Source of the DNA: Pontederia crassipes | Taxonomy: Eukaryota > Streptophyta > Magnoliopsida > Commelinales > Pontederiaceae | Assembly (NCBI GenBank): GCA_030549335.1 | Contig: CM060198.1 | Location: forward strand, 54,693,995-54,757,994 | Length of the DNA stretch: 64,000 nucleotides | Reading direction: 5' to 3' | Shown here: piece by piece, positions 53,643 through 64,000 of the stretch | How the letters are laid out: each line of letters opens with the position of its first letter | Position numbering within the stretch: position 1 is the stretch's first letter | Made by a program: the position numbers and the translations under genes | The notes under the pieces: model-generated | Seen by the model: only the letters and a program-made list of their open reading frames with translations | What the model was told of the DNA's origin: nothing | Database searches by the model: none

Positions 53643-56600
53643 TGTAACGCCCCGAGATTTTTTTTTTCTTTTGCCTGCCCAGAAGGCTATCTCGACAACG
53701 TCACTCAATTCTATACCTTGACTTTGACCAGTCAACGAACTGACTTACATAAGCGGAAGACTAATTTACAACATTCTATTACAATATGCGGAAGCTATTA
53801 TACCATATCTAATAACTTGCGGGTTAGGGCCCACGTCTAGATAGTAATGGACCCTATATCCATGTGCATGTCACCCGTCAGAGGAGTCACCAACCATCTC
53901 ACCATCGCCATCACCATCACCTGTATGGATCCAAATACAGGGGCAAAGCCCAATGAGATAACTCAGTACGTAGGGTCACCCATAATATTTATATGAACCC
54001 TGGTCAATATCAATATCAATACTATCAATAAATAATTATTCATAACAATATATAATTGATCAGAGGTCAATGAAGACTACAATTCAACAATAAATAATTC
54101 AATTAATAATTAACAATTGATCAATGTTCAATTGGCCAAAAGTCGATGAAGGCCACAATAACCATTATTAATTCAATTCTATTATTAATTTATCAATTCA
54201 TCTATCAGGCACAAAGACCATAATTTATTATCCATCAGCCTTAAAGGCGCAATTTAATTTTTCCATCAGCCATAAGTGTGAAATCGATAGTCTATCAACC
54301 ACTAGGGCGAAATCAATTGTCCATCAGCCACTAGGGTGCAATTCAATTAACAATTCGATCATCAATTCAATTATCAATTCCATCTTTGGAGTTATGATCA
54401 ATCCTTTCGGGCGCAATAAGAGAGCTTTCTATTATTATTAGGGGACACCATGCCACTTCAATCAATAAGTTTGGGTATGATGGGGGACGAAGGATCACAC
54501 CGAAATAGTTAGCCCGAAGGCCCTATCAACCCGAAGGCGTAGTTAGCCCGAAGGCCCTATCAGTCCGAAGGCGCAATATTAGCCCGAAGGCCCTATCAAC
54601 CCGAAGGCGTAGTTAGCCCGAAGGCCCTATCAGCCCGAAGGCGCAATATTAGCCCGAAGGCCCTATCAACCCGAAGGTGCAATATTAGCCCGAATGCCCT
54701 ATCAACCCGAAGGTGCAATATTAGCCCGAAGGCCCAATCAGTCCCAGTGGCAATCAGTAGGCATGGGCCCAATACATTTTCAACTTTTATCTCAATTACC
54801 TAAGATGTCTATCTTTAACAATTATCTTAGGTTAAACATGACCCAATCAGAAAATCACTATTAATCAATGATATGATTAGATAGGATGACGGTAAATTGG
54901 ATACGATGACAATTTGATCAAGATCAATCAATAATGATGTCAATGGATCAATACCATAATCAATATCATGATTGGTGTGTAATGTCAACAATAATCAATA
55001 TGATGATAATATGATCAAATATGATCATAATAAAATCAAAGATGTTAATCAAATGATCAGCAATGATTAACGATCTTAACAATCCAATAAACTATAAATT
55101 AATTCATAAAAATATGTTTCTATTTCATAACACAATCCGTGTTGATCATTATCCGGATCGTGCTAAATGGAATCCAAGCCATGTCAGACAGAATCCCTAC
55201 CGAATTTTGTCACCATAAAAAAAATTGTGTTTCCAACATAATTTTCGGAGGTCATATCTATGTCATTCAATATTCAATCGATGCAAAATAATATATAATT
55301 TATGTATAACGAAGAAGAGTTTTGGGGTCCATGTCGCGGAAAACCGACGCCATGGGGATCCCCCTACGTACCTCAAGTTGGTTGAAACATAACTCTGTTT
55401 CTGATCGTAAATTAATTGTACCAATGCTGAATTTTTGTCCCAGCAATTACTCCAATCCTTTTTCTCTATATATTCTATTTTTCTTTTCCTGGTCGAGAAA
55501 TTAAATAAACGAACTATCATAAATGAAAGAAATAAAATATATATTTTCTACGTTTTTTCATTTTATTTCTTTCTAGACCTACGTCTTATTTCTTGGCATC
55601 TTCTCTCTCTATTTTTTTCCCAACCTATTTCTTTTTTTTTTAATTCTCTCTCTAAATCTTCCTCCTATCCATTTTTTTTTCCATAGTCGATCGGATTTTG
55701 ACCGCAACCGGCCAATCCGTTTTGGCCATAATATCCCACCTTTATTCCCTTTTTTTTTCTTCACCTTTTCTTGGCCGTAATTTGCACATGTCCCCTTTTA
55801 TTATTTTTTTTTAACCTCTTCTATTCCTCCTTTTGCGGGCGTAACACCTCTTTTCCCTTATTTCATTTTTTTTATTTGCTTTTCTCTCTCAACTTCTCTC
55901 TTCTATCAACCTGCACGCATTTTTTTTTCTTCTTTTCTACTGTGTCACAGCATCCCTCTCTCTCAACTCTTCTTACGCCCTCATCTCTTCTCCCCCTCCA
56001 ATCATGCTACGGCCAATTTGTTTTTTGCCAACAACTTTGAATTTCTCCTTCATCTTTCGTCCCTTGACTTCCTCCTCTTTTCTCTCTCTTTTGATTTTTA
56101 CTCCCTTAATTCTCTCTCAATTTCCTTTTATTTTCTTGCGGCCTTAACCTTCTCCTAATCCCTTACGGCAGTAAAGCAAAATAATTTTTGCGACGGTAAT
56201 AAAACTATACAAACCAGATTACACCGTAGAACGACGTCACAATACGTACCTATGTGAATCCCTGCCTTCGCCGTTGGAAAAGTTGCGTCCGTCACCGAAG
56301 AACGCCGCGCACCGAAATAATTTCTCTCGCTTCTTTTTTTTCGAGTTTAGCCGGCCCTATCTCTTTATTTATAAGATTTATAATTCTCCATTAAACTCTA
56401 ACTATCTTTTGTAATCCAACTTCAATTTAATCTCTTAATTAATCCATTTAACTAATTCAGATTTATTTTCATTAAATAAATTCCGAAATTCATTAAATAG
56501 TATTATCCTTCCAATTTTCCTTTATTTTCGGAATTATTTAATTTTATAATATTTTATCATCTAATTTTCAAATTAAAATAATAATAAATATTGTTTTAAT

Positions 56601-56822
56601 GACTAAAATATTTTAAGCCATAAAATTCTCAATCCTATCCTATGTGGAAATCCTATATCCATTAATATATCTTTTAAATCTCAAATCAAATTAAAATTCC
56701 TAATCTCAATCTAATTATGATTTCCACTCTAAATGGGATTTAAATTTTCTTCAATCCATCAAACACTCTAATTGAATTATAAAATTACTATATTACCCTT
56801 AATAAAATCGTGGGGTGTTACA
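53643..56822 (-). repeat. TR-GAG element, 3' LTR (left copy)
   Basis: 3,180 bp, longer than the whole interior. It contains an array of 34-37-bp units (54,508-54,740), an AT-rich part with many ATCAAT steps, and a strongly pyrimidine-rich part (plus strand) at 55,540-56,130. Confidence 0.95.
54508..54740. repeat. minisatellite in the left LTR
   Basis: About seven units of TTAGCCCGAAGGCCCTATCA followed by RNCCCGAAGGYGYA, two alternating variants. Looser relatives (CATCAGCCACTAGGGCG) extend left to about 54,200. Confidence 0.92.
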
Positions 56823-57037
56823 TAATAACCTCCTTAAAAATAAATTCGTCCTCGAATTTTGCGAAAGAGAATTTGACCAATCCAACATACGATCAATAAG
56901 CCTATTAAAAGAATATCCATATTCACTATCAATGTACTTGCATTTTTTTTTTAATCTATCCAAATGAAAAGACTAATTATTCTATAATTGTTTTATTCTC
57001 TATTCCTGGTGTTTATCATTCATTCTATAATGGTGCC

Positions 57038-58225
57038 TTAATCTTCCTCGTCTACGCGATGCTCAGTATCCATTTCGATGTTGTACACACGTTTTGGTAG
57101 TAGTGCACCCGATCCTTCATTCCTTCCTCGATCTTGTTCATTCCTTTTTGGTTCCAAACAATTACGAGCGAAATGCCCTTGCTTTTCACAATTGAGGCAT
57201 GCTCCTGTTTTGCGATAACATTCTCCCACATGATATTTTTGACAGTAGGAACAAGGTAGTCTTTCTTTTTTCTGTTCATTGGACTCCAAATCATTCCCTC
57301 TTTTGCCTTGATTATCTTCCCGACGATCGTTACGTTGGTCTTTCTTGTCGGGACATCTATATCTCTTTCCTTGTCGGTTTCTATATTGGTCAGCAGATGC
57401 TTGATTATGTTGCTTGTCACCTGCTTTATCTCCATCTTCTAAATAGACGGCAAACTCTTCAGCAAATCGGAGGGTCTGACAATTTCCTCCTTTCACTCTT
57501 TCTCGAAGACTGGGCTTAAGGCCATCCACCCAACGCTTCACTCGATCTAGTTCTGATTGCTGCAATGTTGAGTACTTCTCCAAGTTCAAGAATTTTGTCA
57601 GATATTGCTTGATGGTCATCGATCCCTGCTGGAGTGTTAGGTACTCCTTCTGCTTTCTACCCCTCTCGTAGGTAGGGATGAATCTATCTCTGAAGGCCTT
57701 CTTGAAGTCCTCCCAGGTGACATTATCCTGTCCTGAGAACGTTGTCAGCTTAGCGGCCTTCCACCATTCTCTGGCTTCACCCTTCAGCTTACGATTGGCG
57801 TAGAGCAGTTTGCGGTCCTCACCGCAATCCATTTCGAGGAAGATCTGCTCAATCTCCTCAATCCAGCTCTCCGCATCCTCAAAGTCGCCCTTCCCATCAA
57901 ATTGAGGGGGTTGCAACTTGAGAAATCTTTCTATTGTATCCCTTCGATTATGGTGAGATGATAGGTCGAAGCTCCTAGGCTGGGAGTGCTCAGTGTGGGC
58001 TGAGTGAGATTCATGAGGCGGCAATCCTTGTCTTAACTGCTCCTCCTGCTGCACGTTGGCATGTACTCCATTCATGAGAAGGCCTTGTGCATTATGTCTA
58101 TTCGTTCCCGGACTTAGGACTTGTCGCTCATTGACTTGAGGACCTTGGGCCTGCTGATTGGCCCGCTGAGATCCACTTCGGGGAGCTCGTGGGATGTTGT
58201 GCGAAAAGCTCATCCTTGATTCCAT
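57038..58225 (-). CDS. gag protein of the TR-GAG element
   Basis: 395 aa, one uninterrupted frame on the minus strand. Residues 1-95 are Gln/His/Ser-rich and probably disordered. A retrotransposon gag (capsid-type) domain runs about 100-265, with LQPPQFDGKGD, WIEEIEQIF and WWKAAK as in chromovirus-like Ty3/gypsy gags. A basic linker follows, then Cys/His clusters: C325, C328, H332, C336 and a full CCHC zinc knuckle C343, C346, H351, C356 that would bind RNA. It would build the virus-like particle that packages the element's RNA. No pol genes follow. It belongs to a mobile element, not to the host gene set. Confidence 0.93.
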   Translation of the reverse strand: MESRMSFSHNIPRAPRSGSQRANQQAQGPQVNERQVLSPGTNRHNAQGLLMNGVHANVQQEEQLRQGLPPHESHSAHTEHSQPRSFDLSSHHNRRDTIERFLKLQPPQFDGKGDFEDAESWIEEIEQIFLEMDCGEDRKLLYANRKLKGEAREWWKAAKLTTFSGQDNVTWEDFKKAFRDRFIPTYERGRKQKEYLTLQQGSMTIKQYLTKFLNLEKYSTLQQSELDRVKRWVDGLKPSLRERVKGGNCQTLRFAEEFAVYLEDGDKAGDKQHNQASADQYRNRQGKRYRCPDKKDQRNDRREDNQGKRGNDLESNEQKKERLPCSYCQKYHVGECYRKTGACLNCEKQGHFARNCLEPKRNEQDRGRNEGSGALLPKRVYNIEMDTEHRVDEED

Positions 58226-58621
58226 CTGTATCTACAAAACATAAATTGCCATGAGTGTTCTATCCACAACTTATTCTATCATCACACCATATCATATGGG
58301 GATAACCTCCTTAGGATTTTGGTTATTCTATCTTAGAATAACCTCCTTAGAACTTGGGTTATTCCTTTCGAAATAACCTCCTTAGGCGTTGCCTTATACT
58401 TTCAATGAAGTAATTCTATTTCCATCGTCTAAGGATCTATGTCATTCCTTACTCTATCCATAGCCTCGTAAGACTCCATATTTCATATTGCATTGGTAAG
58501 CTATCTAAGTTAATCATGGTTCAGAAACTTACTTGACTCTTTGTTGATGGCGCGGTGGTTGCTCATGACGTGTGCACATGGACTCTATTCTGTTAGAGAC
58601 AACTAAGAAGTGTCTCTCGTT

Positions 58622-58636
58622 AGGCTCTGATACCTT
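58622..58636 (-). other. primer-binding site of the TR-GAG element
   Basis: The minus strand reads AGGTATCAGAGCC beside the right LTR, close to the usual TGGTATCAGAGC initiator-Met tRNA site. Confidence 0.75.
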
Positions 58637-61600
58637 TGTAACGCCCCGAGATTTTTTTTTTCTTTTGCCTGCCCAGAAGGCTATCTCGACAACGTCACTC
58701 AATTCTATACCTTGACTTTGACCAGTCAACGAACTGACTTACATAAGCGGAAGACTAATTTACAACATTCTATTACAATATGCGGAAGCTATTATACCAT
58801 ATCTAATAACTTGCGGGTTAGGGCCCACGTCTAGATAGTAATGGACCCTATATCCATGTGCATGTCACCCGTCAGAGGAGTCACCAACCATCTCACCATC
58901 GCCATCACCATCACCTGTATGGATCCAAATACAGGGGCAAAGCCCAATGAGATAACTCAGTACGTAGGGTCACCCATAATATTTATATGAACCCTGGTCA
59001 ATATCAATATCAATACTATCAATAAATAATTATTCATAACAATATATAATTGATCAGAGGTCAATGAAGACTACAATTCAACAATAAATAATTCAATTAA
59101 TAATTAACAATTGATCAATGTTCAATTGGCCAAAAGTCGATGAAGGCCACAATAACCATTATTAATTCAATTCTATTATTAATTTATCAATTCATCTATC
59201 AGGCACAAAGACCATAATTTATTATCCATCAGCCTTAAAGGCGCAATTTAATTTTTCCATCAGCCATAAGTGTGAAATCGATAGTCTATCAACCACTAGG
59301 GCGAAATCAATTGTCCATCAGCCACTAGGGTGCAATTCAATTAACAATTCGATCATCAATTCAATTATCAATTCCATCTTTGGAGTTATGATCAATCCTT
59401 TCGGGCGCAATAAGAGAGCTTTCTATTATTATTAGGGGACACCATGCCACTTCAATCAATAAGTTTGGGTATGATGGGGGACGAAGGATCACACCGAAAT
59501 AGTTAGCCCGAAGGCCCTATCAACCCGAAGGCGTAGTTAGCCCGAAGGCCCTATCAGTCCGAAGGCGCAATATTAGCCCGAAGGCCCTATCAACCCGAAG
59601 GCGTAGTTAGCCCGAAGGCCCTATCAGCCCGAAGGCGCAATATTAGCCCGAAGGCCCTATCAACCCGAAGGTGCAATATTAGCCCGAAGGCCCTATCAAC
59701 CCGAAGGTGCAATATTAGCCCGAAGGCCCAATCAGTCCCAGTGGCAATCAGTAGGCATGGGCCCAATACATTTTCAACTTTTATCTCAATTACCTAAGAT
59801 GTCTATCTTTAACAATTATCTTAGGTTAAACATGACCCAATCAGAAAATCACTATTAATCAATGATATGATTAGATAGGATGACGGTAAATTGGATACGA
59901 TGACAATTTGATCAAGATCAATCAATAATGATGTCAATGGATCAATACCATAATCAATATCATGATTGGTGTGTAATGTCAACAATAATCAATATGATGA
60001 TAATATGATCAAATATGATCATAATAAAATCAAAGATGTTAATCAAATGATCAGCAATGATTAACGATCTTAACAATCCAATAAACTATAAATTAATTCA
60101 TAAAAATATGTTTCTATTTCATAACACAATCCGTGTTGATCATTACCCGGATCGTGCTAAATGGAATCCAAGCCATGTCAGACAGAATCCCTACCGAATT
60201 TTGTCACCATAAAAAAAATTGTGTTTCCAACATAATTTTCGGAGGTCATATCTATGTCATTCAATATTCAATCGATGCAAAATAATATATAATTTATGTA
60301 TAACGAAGAAGAGTTTTGGGGTCCATGTCGCGGAAAACCGACGCCATGGGGATCCCCCTACGTACCTCAAGTTGGTTGAAACATAACTCTGTTTCTGATC
60401 GTAAATTAATTGTACCAATGCTGAATTTTTGTCCCAGCAATTACTCCAATCCTTTTTCTCTATATATTCTATTTTTCTTTTCCTGGTCGAGAAATTAAAT
60501 AAACGAACTATCATAAATGAAAGAAATAAAATATATATTTTCTACGTTTTTTCATTTTATTTCTTTCTAGACCTACGTCTTATTTCTTGGCATCTTCTCT
60601 CTCTATTTTTTTTCCAACCTATTTCTTTTTTTTTAATTCTCTCTCTAAATCTTCCTCCTATCCATTTTTTTTTTCCATAGTCGATCGGATTTTGACCGCA
60701 ACCGGCCAATCCGTTTTGGCCATAATATCCCACCTTTATTCCCTTTTTTTTTTCTTCACCTTTTCTTGGCCGTAATTTGCACATGTCCCCTTTTATTATT
60801 TTTTTTTAACCTCTTCTATTCCTCCTTTTGCGGGCGTAACACCTCTTTTCCCTTATTTCATTTTTTTTATTTGCTTTTCTCTCTCAACTTCTCTCTTCTA
60901 TCAACCTGCACGCTTTTTTTTTCTTCTTTTCTACTGTGTCACAGCATCCCTCTCTCTCAACTCTTCTTAAGCCCTCATCTCTTCTCCCCCTCCAATCATG
61001 CTACGGCCAATTTGTTTTTGGCCAACAACTTTGAATTTCTCCTTCATCTTTCGTCCATTGACTTCCTCCTCTTTTCTCTCTCTTTTGATTTTTACTCCCT
61101 TAATTCTCTCTCAATTTCCTTTTATTTTCTTGCGGCCTTAACCTTCTCCTAATCCCTTACGGCAGTAAAGCAAAATAATTTTTGCGACGGTAATAAAACT
61201 ATACAAACCAGATTACACCGTAGAACGACGTCACAATACGTACCTATGTGAATCCCTGCCTTCGCCGTTGGAAAAGTTGCGTCCGTCACCGAAGAACGCC
61301 GCGCACCGAAATAATTTCTCTCGCTTCTTTTTTTTCGAGTTTAGCCGGCCCTATCTCTTTATTTATAAGATTTATAATTCTCCATTAAACTCTAACTATC
61401 TTTTGTAATCCAACTTCAATTTAATCTCTTAATTAATCCATTTAACTAATTCAGATTTATTTTCATTAAATAAATTCCGAAATTCATTAAATAGTATTAT
61501 CCTTCCAATTTTCCTTTATTTTCGGAATTATTTAATTTTATAATATTTTATCATCTAATTTTCAAATTAAAATAATAATAAATATTATTTTAATGACTAA

Positions 61601-61816
61601 AATATTTTAAGCCATAAAATTCTCAATCCTATCCTACGTGGAAATCCTATATCCATTAATATATCTTTTAAATCTCAAATCAAATTAAAATTCATAATCT
61701 CAATCTAATTATGATTTCCACTCTAAATGGGATTTAAATTTTCTTCAATCCATCAAACACTCTAATTGAATTATAAAATTACTATATTACCCTTAATAAA
61801 ATCGTGGGGTGTTACA
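58637..61816 (-). repeat. TR-GAG element, 5' LTR (right copy)
   Basis: Nearly identical partner of 53,643-56,822, with the same unit array at 59,502-59,734. It would carry the promoter for gag on the minus strand. Confidence 0.95.
59502..59734. repeat. minisatellite in the right LTR
   Basis: Same alternating CCCGAAGGCCCTATCA units as in the left LTR, in the same order and number. Confidence 0.92.
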
Positions 61817-62355
61817 AAAACAATGAAAGGAATCCATGTAAGCGAGTTCAACATTAATTTCTGGATTAAATCGATATATTAGTAATGGCATAAAACATTT
61901 TAAAACGAAAAAAATATCAATATTAAAAATAAAAAATTTATGAGAGGAAAACATTCATTTCCATGTTGTAATATCATTTTGAAGAACAAGTTATTCGAAT
62001 TATCACGTCACGGAATTCACGTACTTTAATATTTCACTTTAAGTATACCAAAAGAAACATAATAATAAAAAAAACTAATTCAAAAACATAATCACATCAA
62101 AGAGTATTCAATTTATACTCTTTGAAACAAAAAGAAATTAACAAACATTTAATATATCCAATAAAAAATAAACCTTCCACTACATAATATTTTGTACTAT
62201 GAAGTTAATGAAAAGTTCTAATAGAAGCACGGTTGCTTTGAATCACTGTTTTTAGTCTACTAAATTAATTTACTTTTTCCATGAGTTGTGCCATCATATT
62301 TGTAGACAAATCTTGGATTATTAATATTCACAAATCATATTCGTGTTAATAACTT
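61817..62355. other. AT-rich spacer, no gene seen
   Basis: Starts with the second AAAAC of the target duplication. Nothing coding or structured was recognised. Confidence 0.5.
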
Positions 62356-62860
62356 GGGTTATTTCCATACACCTCACCTAAATTATCGCGATTTTTCACA
62401 TTTAACATCAAATTAAGGACTTATTTTTTATATCCTTAAATTATTACGATTTTTCACTTTAGTCCTTTCGTCTATTTCTGTTATATTTTATGTTACTTTT
62501 TATTTTTTATTTATGAAAAAATTATATTTATTACTCCTCTCTTCATAACATATCAAATAATAAATATAAAAAAGAAAAAAAAGAAAATTAAGCGGGGATG
62601 GTAATTTAGTTTTTCTTCATTATTGATATTTTTTGTTTACAATTTTAATCCTTCCAACAATTTTTTTATTTTTTATATTTATTATTTTATATTTTTTTTG
62701 GAGGAAGAAGTAATTTAATCTTTTTATAAATGGAAAAAAAGTAACATAAAACATACGAGAGGATTAAAGTAAAAAAGTTGTGATAATTTAGAAATAAAAA
62801 AATAAGTTTATAATTTATGATTAAATATAAAAATTCGTGATAATTTAGGAGAAAACTTTA
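62356..62860. mobile_element. MITE with long terminal inverted repeats, copy 2
   Basis: Same family as 37,540-37,944: starts GGGTTATTTC, with AAATTATCGCGATTTTTCAC and TTTTTCACTTTAGTCC blocks near the left and their complements near the right. It is longer than copy 1 owing to a larger AT-rich centre. Clearly diverged, so not recent. Confidence 0.7.
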
Positions 62861-63365
62861 CAATGTAAGATCACCATGCATTTATATTCTTATTTTTATG
62901 TTTCAAACATCTCTTTTCTTAATACACAGAATATATATATTTAAGCACCCAACCACCCACCATCGCCATTATTATTTTTATTATTATTCTACATGGCAAA
63001 AAACATCTTTCCTTAAATGCGCGTTAGATCAAATCTTATATATAAATAAATTCAATAATTAAAATTAGAAATTGTGAAAAAAATTATGATGCCTTTTCTT
63101 TAAAAAACATCATTTTTATGATGGATTTAATAAGTTAATGACGATTTCCCTGTTTTAAATAAAAGATATGGTCTCTTTTATCTTTTTCTATTATCAGATT
63201 ATAAATATATTAGTCAGATCAAAATTTCTTAAACGAAAATAACATCATTTGTCGATATCCGATAATTAACAATATATAATATACGATGTCCGTACTTCAA
63301 AAATACACAATCATTTTATCTTGTTATTATACTATATATTGATTTACAATACTGAGTTTAACGTA
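62861..63365. other. AT-rich spacer, no gene seen
   Basis: No conserved protein, RNA or repeat ends recognised. Confidence 0.5.
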
Positions 63366-63706
63366 GGTGTCAACAATTTCTGTGTGAAACACGTGTCAAA
63401 CGATTTTACGCATATTTTTTTTTATTATTCTCGATTGAATAATTTAGAGATCATTGATAATAAAAAAATAGTTTTATAACATAAAAAGTTATAAAATATC
63501 ATATATCTATTATCAAGAATAATAATGTGCATAAATTTGTAAAATTTTAAAAATGATGAATATAATTATTATTAATTATTTGAATCATATTTTTGTTATT
63601 ATTAATAAACCTCTAAATTGTTCATAAGAAAGATATCAAAAATAATAAAGAAAAATATGCGTAAAGTCGTTTCACACGTGCTTAGGCACGGAAATCGCTT
63701 GACACC
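63366..63706. mobile_element. MITE with GGTGTCAA inverted ends
   Basis: Left end GGTGTCAA, right end TTGACACC. The inverted match extends about 100 bp with shared GTGTGAAACG-like and TTTACGCATATTTTT blocks, around an AT-rich core. About 341 bp, no coding, target duplication not clear. Confidence 0.75.
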
Positions 63707-64000
63707 ATTATACCCTTATAATATTTATTTTTCAAGTATTATAATGACCGACTCTTTGCTTTGTTGACTTTGCCATTAACTTAGAATCTCGATTTCAACT
63801 TTTTATATTAATATATAAAAAATTCTTAAGTTCCATTATTCTTTTTTTCTTAGTTGAAGTATCATTATTTGATCATTATTTTCTGCTTCGAACACCAAAT
63901 TGATCAGATGCTAATTAGTTTTGAATACCGGTGAGTCATCGAAAAAAAAGAATTTGTTCATGCATTTACCATGGATTAACTTTGTTCAATGAGTTTAAGC
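63707..64000. other. AT-rich end of window, no gene seen
   Basis: Nothing supported in this short terminal piece. Confidence 0.5.

Larger units (their letters stand above)
53643..61816 (-). mobile_element. young gag-only LTR retrotransposon (TR-GAG type, Ty3/gypsy-like)
   Basis: Two LTRs of 3,180 bp each (53,643-56,822 and 58,637-61,816) start TGTAAC and end GTTACA, flanked by the exact target duplication AAAAC. On the minus strand the primer site next to the right LTR reads AGGTATCAGAGCC (initiator-Met type), and a purine tract AAGGAGGTTAT lies by the left LTR. The interior is only 1.8 kb and encodes one gag protein; no protease, reverse transcriptase or integrase, so it must borrow these. 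Elements with this plan are known in plants as TR-GAGs. By eye the LTRs differ at only about ten bases plus T-run lengths (about 0.3-0.4%), suggesting insertion within the last few hundred thousand years. It looks whole for its class. Confidence 0.92.

Noticed and set aside
54508-54740. Regular repeats that could suggest a CRISPR-like array
   Set aside because: Units are contiguous variants with no unique spacers, inside an LTR of a plant genome; it is a minisatellite.
55263-55520. 85-aa frame present identically in both TR-GAG LTRs (also 60,257-60,514)
   Set aside because: Identity reflects LTR youth, not selection; no domain recognised and it spans low-complexity sequence.

Overview
The window is nuclear DNA from a flowering plant: plant microRNA genes, spliced plant genes with GT-AG introns, a plant-type tRNA, and plant LTR-retrotransposon clades (Athila-type Ty3/gypsy, Ty1/copia). 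It is AT-rich and repeat-dense. The very GC-rich first exon of the p24 gene hints at a monocot, but the species cannot be named from sequence alone.

Layout. 1-4.4 kb: two MIR167 microRNA precursors, both on the minus strand and about 2.1 kb apart, each with mature and star sequences and a foldback that pairs by eye. 4.4-9.7 kb: AT-rich intergenic DNA with simple repeats and a retroposon-like fragment. 9.8-13.1 kb: a complete four-exon p24 (emp24/GOLD) cargo-receptor gene, minus strand. 13.2-17.3 kb: an AT-rich degenerate tandem repeat, a (TAA)n/(TTA)n inverted microsatellite, and a GC-rich element with terminal inverted repeats set inside a (TA)n tract.

17.3-37.35 kb is a four-step nest of LTR elements. 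A solo LTR (target duplication ATATT) is split by a minus-strand Ty1/copia element. The left LTR of that element is split by an 11.8-kb Athila-type element (target duplication ATTCA), and its interior holds a second solo LTR of the first family. 37.5-45.8 kb: a long-inverted-repeat MITE, a hAT-type MITE with an exact 8-bp target duplication, a decayed Ty1/copia element, a four-armed foldback repeat and another MITE.

45.8-53.5 kb holds a tandem segmental duplication. Each unit carries an aldo-keto reductase gene (seven exons, 344 and 354 aa) followed by an oppositely oriented tRNA-Gly. Both reductases keep the catalytic D-Y-K-H tetrad. The tRNA is intact in unit 2 and decayed in unit 1, and the second reductase has lost the TATA-like box of the first.

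53.6-61.8 kb is a very young minus-strand LTR element with 3,180-bp LTRs, target duplication AAAAC and only a gag gene inside (a TR-GAG-type non-autonomous element). The last 2.2 kb is AT-rich with two MITEs.

Host genes likely active: two MIR167 loci (auxin response), p24 (ER-Golgi traffic), two aldo-keto reductases (carbonyl reduction) and one tRNA-Gly(UCC). They form no operon or shared pathway. Divergence and age figures are by-eye estimates.
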